Below the pieces are notes generated by a model. The model was not told the DNA's origin. It searched no databases and saw only the letters and a list, made by a program, of their open reading frames with translations. DNA of 56,377 nucleotides from an uncultured Cellvibrio sp. (lineage in GTDB: Bacteria > Pseudomonadota > Gammaproteobacteria > Pseudomonadales > Cellvibrionaceae): contig CAMLML010000024.1 in NCBI GenBank assembly GCA_946481095.1, positions 1 to 56,377 on the forward strand, written 5' to 3'. The translations under genes and the position numbers were made by a program. This document shows positions 1 to 8,314 of this stretch, one piece after another (position 1 is the first letter of the stretch; each line of letters opens with the position of its first letter).

Positions 1-470
1 ATTCTGTTAAGTAGCTGATCTGCCATCGGAATATACGGATCACTGTCATTGGCGCTTTCCAGCAATTGCAATAGAATTGATCTGGCGTCTTCATATTGTT
101 GCAACTGGATATAAATATCCGCAGAATAGTACAAACCCTCAGAATAGGTCGGATTCAATTCCATGACTTTCCGCCAAATTTCCAAGGCTTTCTTTAAGTT
201 GCCAGTATCTTTTTCTACCATTCCAAGTTGAAATAGCTCAACGTAGGCATCCGGAACATGCTTTATGTACTCAGAAAAATAGAATCTTGCCCTTTCAAAT
301 AACTCAAGAGTAGCGTAAAGCTTACCTGCTAACGAAAACAACTCTACAGGTATTTTTTCCTCTTTTAGAATAAATTTTATTTTTCCCAATGCCTCAGAAA
401 ATTGCTGGGTTTTCATATCCTGTTTAATTAATGCAATTAATTCATCATGGTCAAACAACTCGTATTTCAT
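1..470 (-). CDS. TPR-repeat protein, C-terminus cut by window edge
   Basis: This gene reads leftward off the window, and 156 codons are visible. The start is ATG at 470, eight bases after the fliA stop, with GAGGA just upstream. The translation is helical with tetratricopeptide-like periodicity (for example ALEIWRKVMELNPTYSEGLY and ARSILLQLLESAN). There is no signal peptide or membrane segment. It follows fliA closely enough to share the flagellar transcript. TPR proteins are protein-binding scaffolds, so a chaperone or assembly role is possible but is inference. No specific family is recognised, and the C-terminal part is not in the window. Confidence 0.75.
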   Translation of the reverse strand, partial: MKYELFDHDELIALIKQDMKTQQFSEALGKIKFILKEEKIPVELFSLAGKLYATLELFERARFYFSEYIKHVPDAYVELFQLGMVEKDTGNLKKALEIWRKVMELNPTYSEGLYYSADIYIQLQQYEDARSILLQLLESANDSDPYIPMADQLLNR

Positions 471-477
471 ATTATCC

Positions 478-1158
478 TCAATTTGATTCATAGGTTTCTC
501 TAAGTTTTTTTAATGCAGCACGATGTAATTGCGAAACACGCGACCGGGATACACCTAACTGTTCTGCAATTTGGGTAAAGGTCAGATAATGATTATAATG
601 CGCGTTAATTACATATTGCAGGTCGGTAGTGAGCAATTCAACACTACGCATTACTTTTTCCTCTTCTGATATCGACATATAAACATCTAATGGATTGGCT
701 CCTATTTCTTTGAATTTATAAGACGCCATATCCAACATTTTACTGAATGCCAAATCAATAACAGAATCTACAAACGAATCAAATACATCTTCAGAGTTTT
801 CAGCCAACCGAATTTCATTCAAAAATTCGCGATCGGATTCACGAACTACACCGTGACGCTTATCTCGTTGAAAATGTGTTACACCATTAATAATGGCGCC
901 TTTGATTCTAGAATGCGCATATGCCTCAAATGGAATGCCTCGATCTATGTCAAAACGATCAATAGACTCAATTAATGCAACGGAGGCATTTTGCATACAA
1001 TCAGCCCAGTCAACCAGTTGCCCGCCATAACGTAAAAACTGTACAGATGTGATCTTGCGTATCCATTCAGAATAATATTGGAATAAATGATTTCTATCCT
1101 CAATATATTTATTCTTTTTGTAACACTGCCATAGTGTAGTTAAATCCGTTGCGTCCAT
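478..1158 (-). CDS. fliA: Flagellar sigma factor FliA (sigma-28 family)
   Basis: This is a 226-aa RNA polymerase sigma factor of the FliA/WhiG group, which normally transcribes late flagellar genes. Region 2 is visible around residues 45-85 (ALIESIDRFDIDRGIPFEAY, then SRIKGAIING). The region 4 helix-turn-helix is at the C-terminus (LTFTQIAEQLGVSRSRVSQL). ATG at 1158 (MDATDLTTLW) is chosen because it follows the fliP stop by 14 bases, whereas longer frames run into fliP. It is the second-last visible gene of the operon. A FliA gene implies FliA-dependent promoters elsewhere. None was recognised here, and no FlgM anti-sigma gene is visible. Confidence 0.93.
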   Translation of the reverse strand: MDATDLTTLWQCYKKNKYIEDRNHLFQYYSEWIRKITSVQFLRYGGQLVDWADCMQNASVALIESIDRFDIDRGIPFEAYAHSRIKGAIINGVTHFQRDKRHGVVRESDREFLNEIRLAENSEDVFDSFVDSVIDLAFSKMLDMASYKFKEIGANPLDVYMSISEEEKVMRSVELLTTDLQYVINAHYNHYLTFTQIAEQLGVSRSRVSQLHRAALKKLRETYESN

Positions 1159-1172
1159 ATTCTGTGATTTTT

Positions 1173-1832
1173 CTAGGTGACCACACCGGATACTAAAACC
1201 TGGGTAATCAGCTCCCATCCATCAATTACCACAAACAACATGATCTTTATGGGCAATGAGATGGTAATAGGCGGTACCATAATCATACCAAGAGAAGTCA
1301 ACATTGCCGCAATGACCAAGTCAATCAATAAAAACGGCATAAATATAACGAAGCCAATTTTAAATGCGAGCTTCAATTCACTCAACATAAAAGCGGGAAT
1401 AAGGTATTGCGGCTCAACAGCATCAATTTTTTCCGGTAAGTCTTGTTTTGACATTTTATAAATAAACGCAATGTCTTTTTCATGTGTTTGCCTAACCATA
1501 AATTCTCTTAGTGGTTTCCAGGATTCATTTATCGCTGTTTCGAAGTTTATCTTCTGATCCTGAAATGGCTTTATTCCTTGCTGGTATGATTGGGTAAAAA
1601 TCGGAAACATAGTAAAAACTGTAATGATAAGAGACAAAACAATAATAACGATATTGGGTGGGCTTTGCTGCAGGCCCAATGCATGCCTTAAAAAGGAGAA
1701 AACAATAATGTTTCGAGTAAATGTGGTCATCGAAATGAGAATAACAGGTATCAAAGACAGCAAAGTCATTAACACCAACAGGTTTACTTCACCTGAAAAA
1801 CTGGTCGATTTAATCAATGAATCCAACATCAT
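1173..1832 (-). CDS. fliP: Flagellar export gate protein FliP
   Basis: This 219-aa inner-membrane protein is a core subunit of the type III export gate, with FliQ and FliR. Conserved FliP stretches are TFTRNIIVFSFLRHALG and SPPN near residues 37-60. The C-terminal membrane hairpin includes LTSLGMIMVPP. At least four hydrophobic segments are visible. Unlike enterobacterial FliP, it begins directly at the first membrane helix and has no cleavable signal peptide. The start overlaps the fliO stop (ATGA). In the usual order fliNOPQR, fliP is followed by fliQ and fliR. Here those two are about 16 kb upstream at the head of the operon. Confidence 0.95.
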   Translation of the reverse strand: MMLDSLIKSTSFSGEVNLLVLMTLLSLIPVILISMTTFTRNIIVFSFLRHALGLQQSPPNIVIIVLSLIITVFTMFPIFTQSYQQGIKPFQDQKINFETAINESWKPLREFMVRQTHEKDIAFIYKMSKQDLPEKIDAVEPQYLIPAFMLSELKLAFKIGFVIFMPFLLIDLVIAAMLTSLGMIMVPPITISLPIKIMLFVVIDGWELITQVLVSGVVT

Positions 1833-2152
1833 AAACTCTTAGTGTCAGGTTGTTCTGTATCAGCTGTTGCACTTTTCTGTAAAGGCACAATACTGATGCC
1901 TGCTTTTGCCTGAACCACAACAAACTGCTCGTTATTGACGGAGATAATAAAAACCTGACCCAGATATGGAATATGCCGCTTTTCAATCAATTCAATTTTT
2001 TGATGCGGCATATGCTTATCAATCCGTCGTAAAATTCCGGGCCGTATTTTCTTTAAAAGGAGATAGGTAATCAAAAGTAATATTGCAGTGACAGTCAGAA
2101 TACCGAACAAATCCGTTAAAGATATTATTTCTTCGCTTCTGAATTCACTCAT
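1829..2152 (-). CDS. fliO: Flagellar export accessory protein FliO
   Basis: This 107-aa single-pass membrane protein has one helix at about residues 14-33 (LFGILTVTAILLLITYLLL). A basic stretch follows, then a small cytoplasmic beta domain with IELIEKRHIPYLGQVFIISV, the FliO pattern. FliO stabilises FliP while the export gate assembles. Its place between fliN and fliP supports the call, since sequence conservation in this family is low. The tail after residue 90 is polar and probably disordered. Confidence 0.82.
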   Translation of the reverse strand: MSEFRSEEIISLTDLFGILTVTAILLLITYLLLKKIRPGILRRIDKHMPHQKIELIEKRHIPYLGQVFIISVNNEQFVVVQAKAGISIVPLQKSATADTEQPDTKSL

Positions 2153-2183
2153 AATATTGTTCGTTTTTTAGTTACGTTTAATC

Positions 2184-2486
2184 TTAATTATCTTTTACTT
2201 CTATTACTTCAAACCCGAAGTGATCACCTGAAACCACTAATTTTCCCATTGCTATAGGCTTTCCATTTAGAACCAAAGTAATGGCTGAATCTATCGACTG
2301 TTGAGTTTCAATAACGCTGCCTTTTTTTAAAGCAAATAATTCTTCAAGGGTGATTTCGACTCTAGCCAAAACTACCTCTGCAGAAGTTTTTATATGTCCA
2401 CATACGGCAAGATCCTTTTTACTAAAGATACTGTCTTTAGTTTCTTGCAAATTATCCAATTCTGCCAATTCAATATTTTCTATCAT
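2184..2486 (-). CDS. fliN: Flagellar C-ring protein FliN
   Basis: This 100-aa protein is a single SpoA domain. Features include VVLARVEITLEELFALKKGS, VLNGKPIAMGKLVVSGDHFG and the closing FEVIEV. FliN forms the base of the C-ring and docks FliH-FliI. ATG at 2486 overlaps the stop of the preceding fliM-like gene (ATGA). The length is close to the minimal functional FliN, without a long N-terminal extension. Confidence 0.92.
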   Translation of the reverse strand: MIENIELAELDNLQETKDSIFSKKDLAVCGHIKTSAEVVLARVEITLEELFALKKGSVIETQQSIDSAITLVLNGKPIAMGKLVVSGDHFGFEVIEVKDN

Positions 2487-3217
2487 GCTGATTTACCGTT
2501 TAACAAGAAGGCTAAATGATCTGATTTTTTTCCCATAGAAGCTGTAGTTATATTTGTATCGCAAAGCGATACAGAAAATTTATTCTCTAACGGAAAAGTT
2601 GATACAAGTACATTTCCATTTTCTATTTTCAAAAAATTCTTAAATTGAATATCACCAAAATCCAGTGAAAAACTGACAGGGACTTTAATTGTTTTAATTG
2701 CAGATTCCTTGCTTTCCAAATTAATACTGGCTGATTTTGTTGTTTTCCCAATCATCAACGCAAAATACGAATGGCTGGCAAATACATCCAAACAACCTAT
2801 ATCGTCATTTTTAATACTAATCTGAACATAAGCATCTATTGCGGAAGGAAATAACTGCGGATTATTCTCTACTTCAAAATCAAGGTTATCAATATTTAAA
2901 ACTTCCTTTAAAAAACATTTCTTAATGTGCAGAAGTGAAGCATTAAATACAGTGTCCCGAGGGCATAGATACAAAAATTCGGAGAAAATTAAATTTTCCC
3001 ATTCAAACGCATTATCGCAATACTTAACAGCCAATCCATTTTCATTAACACTTAAAAAACCATTTTTTTGTAGAAAATTATCTCGTTTTATAGGAGAAAC
3101 ATCTATCTGTACACTCTGAGTAAAGGTGTAATCTTTAAGCCAATTCCCAATTGATAACTCCAAATGCTTTTTAAGCGTGTCAATATCCTTATCATTTAAA
3201 AATATCATTGAATACAT
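2483..3217 (-). CDS. Short, divergent FliM-like / SctQ-like C-ring protein
   Basis: This protein sits directly upstream of fliN, where fliM belongs. Its C-terminal part (about residues 165-240) has the SpoA-type rhythm of a surface-presentation domain. It is about 244 aa, against about 320-330 for typical FliM, and has no recognisable N-terminal EIDSLL-type CheY-binding motif. The middle CheC-like domain is hard to recognise. ATG at 3217 directly follows the flgE stop. A TTG in the same frame at 3253, inside flgE, is an alternative. Neither has a clear ribosome-binding site, so translation is probably coupled. It could equally be described as resembling SctQ of injectisomes. Confidence 0.6.
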   Translation of the reverse strand: MYSMIFLNDKDIDTLKKHLELSIGNWLKDYTFTQSVQIDVSPIKRDNFLQKNGFLSVNENGLAVKYCDNAFEWENLIFSEFLYLCPRDTVFNASLLHIKKCFLKEVLNIDNLDFEVENNPQLFPSAIDAYVQISIKNDDIGCLDVFASHSYFALMIGKTTKSASINLESKESAIKTIKVPVSFSLDFGDIQFKNFLKIENGNVLVSTFPLENKFSVSLCDTNITTASMGKKSDHLAFLLNGKSA

Positions 3218-3218
3218 A

Positions 3219-4388
3219 TTATCGACTACGTGTATTGTTATAAAGTTGCTCAAGCATGTCGTTAGAAACGCTCATGATACGTGAACTGGCTTGGTAGCCA
3301 CGCTGAATAATGAGTATGTCGGCAAATTCCTGTGTCAAATCAACATTTGATAATTCAATAGATTTTCCTTGTATAGCACCAAATAAATTTTGGTTGGGTT
3401 TCCCATAAGTCGGAGTATGGGTTGATTGCGTAGTAAAAAGTCCATTGCTGGATAAATGCAGCTTTGTTGGATCATTAAAATATGCAAGTGCTATTTGTAA
3501 TCCTGTTTCTTCTTCTCCATTAGCATATTTGAACTCCATTATTCCATCTTCTGAAAAACCAAATGAACGCAAACCCAGAGCATCATGACCATCGGTTACT
3601 GACGCCCCCAAGTTACTGGCTCCACTTAATTGTCTTGCTCCAGATAGAGACCCTGTATCACCAAAGTTGAAAGTAACGGCTTGAGCAACGCCATTAAATG
3701 TAAGATTTTGGGAGATTGAATTGAAACCCGTTGCGGGAGAACCATCAGTAGCAAACTGAAGCGCAAAAGTACCTATGGTTTGGTCAGAGGAATTTTTAAT
3801 AGTAACTTGCCATTCATTAGCAACCGTAGCGGATTTTACAAACTCCAACTCCACATCATTCTTTTTGCCTGTAGCATCAAAAATTCCAACGCCTTCGATA
3901 ATATAAGGAGCTGTTGTAGAGGTTGCCTCCAATGATAAAACACCCCTCATTTGAACATTCGCTGTAGCCACTGGAGGTAAAATTTTATTGTTGGTGATGT
4001 CCATTTCTCGCAATACACCAAATTCATCAATAGTCATTACCTTAAATCCGGATGCGCTATCGACTAGTTTATTATTTTCATCAAATTTAAATTGTCCTGC
4101 ACGAGTATAAAATAATTCACCGCTATCATTTTGCAAGACAAAATATCCATACCCGGTAATTGCCAAATCCAAATCATTTCCAGTTTGCCTTAAATCTCCA
4201 GCTTGCATTCTTGGTGAAGAATCCTCGAGTTGCGTGCCATAACCATTGTTACCGTCACCCAATGTTCGAACAAACACATCATTACCTTTGTAACCAGGCG
4301 TATTCATATTACTGATATTATTACTAACATTATCCAGGCTTTTGGAAAAATTAGTCATTCCATTTAAACCGTTATAAAAAGATTGCAT
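3219..4388 (-). CDS. flgE: Flagellar hook protein FlgE
   Basis: This 389-aa hook subunit has the N-terminal rod/hook motif NVSNNISNMNTPGYKG at about residues 20-35. The typical AITGYGYFVLQNDSGELFYTRAGQF block lies near residue 80. The C-terminus ends in NVDLTQEFADILIIQRGYQA. ATG at 4388 (MQSFYNGLNG) has TTGGAGAA seven bases upstream, which decides against the in-frame TTG at 4400. The length is close to that of enterobacterial FlgE. An intact hook gene means the operon goes beyond a bare export apparatus. Confidence 0.95.
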   Translation of the reverse strand: MQSFYNGLNGMTNFSKSLDNVSNNISNMNTPGYKGNDVFVRTLGDGNNGYGTQLEDSSPRMQAGDLRQTGNDLDLAITGYGYFVLQNDSGELFYTRAGQFKFDENNKLVDSASGFKVMTIDEFGVLREMDITNNKILPPVATANVQMRGVLSLEATSTTAPYIIEGVGIFDATGKKNDVELEFVKSATVANEWQVTIKNSSDQTIGTFALQFATDGSPATGFNSISQNLTFNGVAQAVTFNFGDTGSLSGARQLSGASNLGASVTDGHDALGLRSFGFSEDGIMEFKYANGEEETGLQIALAYFNDPTKLHLSSNGLFTTQSTHTPTYGKPNQNLFGAIQGKSIELSNVDLTQEFADILIIQRGYQASSRIMSVSNDMLEQLYNNTRSR

Positions 4389-4406
4389 AGTGTTCTCCAA
4401 TATTGA

Positions 4407-4811
4407 TTAACGAACCAAGGCTATTTGCGAAAGTTTCACATCAGTAAGAATGCCACCTGAAGTCAGCGTAACAGTTAATATTGAACCTTCCGGTGTAAAT
4501 CGAATTGCACTTACAGTACCAGTGTTAACACCAATATCATCATTCACTTCAACAAATTTCCCTAATAAGCTGACAGATTGTGATGTCGAATTTAATGTAA
4601 CCAGATCGTTAATTTTATCTCCTGTTTGCCTCGCTTGTTCAAGAGCAGAAAATTGCGCGATTTGCGCCAGAAACTCACGATTATCTACAGGTTCCATAGG
4701 ATCCTGAAAATTCAACTGAGTAAGAAATAATTTAATAAAATCTTCCTGATCAAGTGTCGAAGCACTACTAACATCTTGATTACCGGATAATATATTGCCT
4801 ATTGCATCCAT
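4407..4811 (-). CDS. flgD: Flagellar hook-cap protein FlgD (short form)
   Basis: This 134-aa protein has the FlgD signature DFIKLFLTQLNFQDPMEPVD (residues 24-43), followed by FLAQIAQFSALEQ. FlgD caps the growing hook. The protein is much shorter than the roughly 230-aa enterobacterial form and lacks most of the C-terminal Ig/tudor-like domain. Short FlgD proteins are known in other phyla. It sits in the usual fliK-flgD-flgE order, 18 bases upstream of flgE. Confidence 0.9.
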   Translation of the reverse strand: MDAIGNILSGNQDVSSASTLDQEDFIKLFLTQLNFQDPMEPVDNREFLAQIAQFSALEQARQTGDKINDLVTLNSTSQSVSLLGKFVEVNDDIGVNTGTVSAIRFTPEGSILTVTLTSGGILTDVKLSQIALVR

Positions 4812-4813
4812 AA

Positions 4814-5563
4814 TTATTTAACCACCTTACCATTTAATGCTATTTTAGAAATCGTGACTTTTGCCAGCTGCAATAAATTTTTTATATAACTCAAAACATC
4901 ACTTTTTTCAGCATGATAGTCACGGATAGCCAACATTGTACTTTCTTTATCTTTTAGAAAAGATATTTTTTTCTTCTCAATATCATGATCTATTTTTATG
5001 TGAGCTGATAAACCGGACAAATCTATTGCGCTTTTGTTTTTTATATTACGTTCACTCCGTCCTTGAACATTAGCTAATTCAGTCTTAAAAAAATGAATTT
5101 TTTCAGATATAACTACATTATCAATATCACCATTATCAATTTTTATATTTAGATTGGTGGGGTTGGCACTATTTGATATATGATTGTTACCTTGTTTTAT
5201 ATATTTATCAGAATCAATGTAAGACAATTTTCCGATAGAAAACCATTTTTGTTCATATAACTCATATTTTTGTTTATCAATCTGAACTGAAGATGACAAA
5301 TCAAGAGCCAAAATATCACCATATTGTGTGTTTACAGTAAACGACTGATTATTTCTATCTATACCCTGGCTTTTGTAAAAAAAATCATCGTGAGTTGACT
5401 GGTCAACGGAAGATTTAATCGAAGGCGATAACTTATTATTAACGACATTAACAGAGTCACTTTTAATCAAGCTTAAAAACAAGCTTTTTGATTCTGCATG
5501 GCTTTTTAATAAGGATTTATCATTAATAATAGCTTTTGGATTTTGATTAATAATTTGTTCCAT
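4814..5563 (-). CDS. Probable hook-length control protein FliK (divergent)
   Basis: This 249-aa protein is polar, rich in Lys, Asn and Ser, and has no membrane segment or signal peptide. The first 150 residues look disordered. The last 75 residues (DLSGLSAHIKIDHDIEKKKI, then an alternating helix near SYIKNLLQLAKVTISKIAL) weakly resemble the C-terminal FliK domain. The call rests mostly on its place between fliJ and flgD, which is the normal fliK position. FliK measures hook length and switches export specificity. It is short for a FliK (about 400 aa is common). Sequence alone would not identify it. Confidence 0.5.
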   Translation of the reverse strand: MEQIINQNPKAIINDKSLLKSHAESKSLFLSLIKSDSVNVVNNKLSPSIKSSVDQSTHDDFFYKSQGIDRNNQSFTVNTQYGDILALDLSSSVQIDKQKYELYEQKWFSIGKLSYIDSDKYIKQGNNHISNSANPTNLNIKIDNGDIDNVVISEKIHFFKTELANVQGRSERNIKNKSAIDLSGLSAHIKIDHDIEKKKISFLKDKESTMLAIRDYHAEKSDVLSYIKNLLQLAKVTISKIALNGKVVK

Positions 5564-5571
5564 ACATAATC

Positions 5572-5997
5572 CTATTGGTTATCCAATATAAATTGATCAT
5601 CAATTTTACGATTTAACTCGTTTTTTGTGACCTCTATTTTTTCATTAATTTTTTCTGCTTGTTTTAATATATTTTTTAATTGATTTTCCATATTGGAAAT
5701 ATGTGTTTCTGAAAAATTTAACTCAGCAATCAAATTTTGATGTTGTTGTTCAAGCCAACTGGCATAATTAAATTTCTGCTCTAAATTAAATACAGAAACA
5801 TCTTGTGATGCTGACACCAAAAATTGGCTATCAACTGCATTCATTTCTTGACAAACAAAATCCATCTTATTTTCTATTTCAACTAATGATTTTCGCTCTA
5901 AAGACAAACTCTGCATTTGTTTATGACATTCTGAGCTCTTAACTTTATTAAATAACTCTAGAATTTCAACTTTCTTTTGTAATCTAGTGATTGACAT
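5572..5997 (-). CDS. fliJ: Flagellar export chaperone/ATPase stalk FliJ
   Basis: This 141-aa protein is almost wholly alpha-helical and coiled-coil, as FliJ is. FliJ sits in the centre of the FliI hexamer and links it to FlhA. ATG at 5997 (MSITRLQKKVEIL) has a strong GGAGGGAG two bases upstream and overlaps the fliI stop by 14 bases. A longer in-frame opening inside fliI has no support. Similarity is structural (heptads) rather than motif-based, and the fliH-fliI-fliJ order gives most of the confidence. Confidence 0.8.
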   Translation of the reverse strand: MSITRLQKKVEILELFNKVKSSECHKQMQSLSLERKSLVEIENKMDFVCQEMNAVDSQFLVSASQDVSVFNLEQKFNYASWLEQQHQNLIAELNFSETHISNMENQLKNILKQAEKINEKIEVTKNELNRKIDDQFILDNQ

Positions 5998-7321
5998 GAC
6001 TCCCTCCAATAGCTTTTTGATAAAGCTTTTCAAGTTTGCTCCATGTGACAGATCTATCCGAAAGCTCATCATCAGGCTGTTTTAAAAATGCTGAAATTTC
6101 ATCTTTTAACGCAATCGCCATATCAATTTCCTTATTAGTATTTTTAACATAAAGACCCATTTCAATCATTTCCCTCGACTCTTCATAACAAGATATCAAT
6201 GATTTAATTTTAGAAGCTTTTTGTTGTTGTTCTTTAGTTTGTAAAAACTTGTTCAAACGACTGACACTTTGTAATACATCAATTGCTGGATATTGCGCGC
6301 GTGAAACCAATACTCGATCCAGCATAATATGACCATCCAAAATAGACCGCATACTATCGGATATCGGCTCATTAAAATCATCTCCCTCAACGAGAACTGT
6401 ATAAACAGCACTTATTGAACCCTGATCATATAGATTACCTGCACGTTCAATGAGAGGAGGTAGTAATGCCAGAGAAGAAGAAGGATATCCTCGAGCTCCC
6501 ATAGGTTCCCCTATCGAAATTGCGATTTCCCTTTGAGCCATTACAAAACGCGTGATGGAATCCATAATCAACAATACATTTTTATTTTGTGACCGAAACC
6601 ATTCAGCAACAGTCGTTGCAGTAAATGCTGCTTGTCGCCGCATAACGGCTGGTTCTGCCGCAGTTGCAATCACCAAAACAGATCTCTGCAGCCCCTTCTC
6701 ACCAAGATTTTGCCGAATAAAATCACCAACCTCACGCCCCCGCTCTCCGATTAATGCAATTACAATTACGTCAGCTTTGCTGTACTTGGCAATCATTCCA
6801 AGCAAAGTACTTTTTCCGACACCACTACCAGAAAAAATTCCCATGCGCTGCCCTTTTCCAATTGGAGTAAATACATCGATAGCCTTAACACCCGTTATCA
6901 AAGGCTCCGTAATTGGCTCTCTGGATAAAGGGTTGATGCGGACACCATGGGAGTTCAAATAATCATTTGTATCCACAATCCCTTTACCATCAATTGGTTC
7001 CCCCAGAGGGTTTATTACACGCCCTAACAACTCATCACCTACCGGAACAGAAAAAACATCTCCCGTTGGAGTAACCGTACTATCCAAACATAAACCTTCA
7101 ATATCACCATACGGCATTAAGTACATTGTATGTTCCTTCAAACCTATGACCTCGGCGAGGCTTATCTTCCCTGTACGCGAATGTTTAATTTCAACAAGCT
7201 CTCCATGCTGCACTTTACAACCTGATGCTTCCAGCACAACGCCATTAATCGCCGTCAACCTACCCAATTGGGGGGTTAATTGTAATTTGTCCAACATCAG
7301 TCGATATCGATTAGCTTGCAT
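5984..7321 (-). CDS. fliI: Flagellum-specific export ATPase FliI
   Basis: This 445-aa F1-beta-like ATPase powers type III export. The Walker A region is GIFSGSGVGKSTLLGMIAK. Walker B follows in VLLIMDSITRFVMAQREIA, and the family motif IGEPMGARGYPSSSLALLP is intact. The start is ATG at 7321 (MQANRYRLMLDKLQL), overlapping fliH by 11 bases with GAGAG upstream. The protein is of normal length with all catalytic motifs present, so the export motor should work. The gene lies between fliH and fliJ as usual. Confidence 0.97.
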   Translation of the reverse strand: MQANRYRLMLDKLQLTPQLGRLTAINGVVLEASGCKVQHGELVEIKHSRTGKISLAEVIGLKEHTMYLMPYGDIEGLCLDSTVTPTGDVFSVPVGDELLGRVINPLGEPIDGKGIVDTNDYLNSHGVRINPLSREPITEPLITGVKAIDVFTPIGKGQRMGIFSGSGVGKSTLLGMIAKYSKADVIVIALIGERGREVGDFIRQNLGEKGLQRSVLVIATAAEPAVMRRQAAFTATTVAEWFRSQNKNVLLIMDSITRFVMAQREIAISIGEPMGARGYPSSSLALLPPLIERAGNLYDQGSISAVYTVLVEGDDFNEPISDSMRSILDGHIMLDRVLVSRAQYPAIDVLQSVSRLNKFLQTKEQQQKASKIKSLISCYEESREMIEMGLYVKNTNKEIDMAIALKDEISAFLKQPDDELSDRSVTWSKLEKLYQKAIGGSHVNH

Positions 7322-7997
7322 GCTGCTCTCGTAAAAGCTTGATAAATGCTGCACGCAAAACATCCAGCTGATTAACAAAACCTATTTCATAAAGGGAAGC
7401 TATTCCATCATCCAGAACCATCTCACCATCCGTTAACTTCTCATCCACCCTCAAGCAATTTATCCAAGTTGAATCTACAAAATTCTTTTTCAAAAACCTC
7501 ATTTCATTTTCAGAAACTTTTATTAAAACCCTGGAATCTGCAGATTTTTTCTCCAGTACCTCATGAATATTTTTGTCAATAACTTCCTTATAAATAGATG
7601 CATCGCCAATTATTTTGTAAAGACTTTGCATAGTTAGTTCAATCACCAGCTCATCTAACATGCTGATATCTTCAGATATTTTATCTTGATAAGATTTTTT
7701 AATCGTTGTTACCAAAGCATCAAGTTTTGATTTTTCATTATTTAAAACGTCCATATTTTCATTAAAAATTTTTTCCAATTTATTCTTTTGTAAATCAAAC
7801 TCGACTTCAAGTTCCTGTTGAACGCGTTTTTTCAGGCTATTTTTTTCATCTTCGATAATTGAAGCAATTTCATCTTCAAATAATTTTCGCAACTCTGATT
7901 TTTTAATATCTGCATTGTTCTCAGTTCTATCAACGTCATTCGTCGAATGAGCATCCGATTTCAAATCGAGCCGACGACTAATTCTGGAAGAATTCAT
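7311..7997 (-). CDS. fliH: Flagellar export regulator FliH
   Basis: This 228-aa protein has a long charged coiled coil (about residues 30-110) and a globular C-terminus (about 115-228) of the FliH/SctL/V-ATPase-E type. Features include LDELVIELTMQSLYKIIGD and the end LDVLRAAFIKLL. FliH binds FliI and anchors it to FliN. ATG at 7997 has AGAGGGG upstream. The start is nine bases after the stop of the unknown 102-aa gene and the end overlaps fliI. Confidence 0.88.
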   Translation of the reverse strand: MNSSRISRRLDLKSDAHSTNDVDRTENNADIKKSELRKLFEDEIASIIEDEKNSLKKRVQQELEVEFDLQKNKLEKIFNENMDVLNNEKSKLDALVTTIKKSYQDKISEDISMLDELVIELTMQSLYKIIGDASIYKEVIDKNIHEVLEKKSADSRVLIKVSENEMRFLKKNFVDSTWINCLRVDEKLTDGEMVLDDGIASLYEIGFVNQLDVLRAAFIKLLREQHAS

Positions 7998-8005
7998 AAA
8001 CCCCT

Positions 8006-8314
8006 CTATTCAAACAAAACAGCATACAATTTGGAAGGATAAGCCAAATTGTCCTGCCTCATCAAATCAATTTTTTCGCGAAGACCTTCCCATTCATTTT
8101 TGTCGGCAGACTGCATAACTTCACTGAAAATATATTGTCGTTGAGTTAGCGTTAACTTCTTTAACGATGGAAATTTTACATCAAGCTCATCAATATATTT
8201 CTGTAATGCTGCAGGCAATGCATTCATATCGGCTGAAATATATCGCCGCTGTTTAGAGTTCAAAAAATATACCTTTAAAGCCAATTGCTTTAGTTCAGTA
8301 TTCTTATCTTTCAT
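8006..8314 (-). CDS. Unknown 102-aa protein in the fliG position, with a twofold internal repeat
   Basis: The family is not recognised. The gene overlaps the fliF stop (ATGA) and precedes fliH, exactly where the roughly 330-aa fliG normally lies. The protein is soluble, helical and basic. Two related segments occur about 35 residues apart: FLNSKQRRYISADMNALPAA (about residues 18-37) and KLTLTQRQYIFSEVMQSADK (about 54-73). They share L-x-(S/T)-x-Q-R-x-Y-I-x-x-x-M. There is no FliG torque helix and no ARM repeat that I can see. It may cap or bind the cytoplasmic tail of FliF. That is inference from position. Confidence 0.75.
   Translation of the reverse strand: MKDKNTELKQLALKVYFLNSKQRRYISADMNALPAALQKYIDELDVKFPSLKKLTLTQRQYIFSEVMQSADKNEWEGLREKIDLMRQDNLAYPSKLYAVLFE

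Noticed and set aside
6552..6962. 136-aa open frame on the plus strand inside fliI
   Set aside because: It is antisense to conserved ATPase motifs, with no ribosome-binding site and no protein-like composition.
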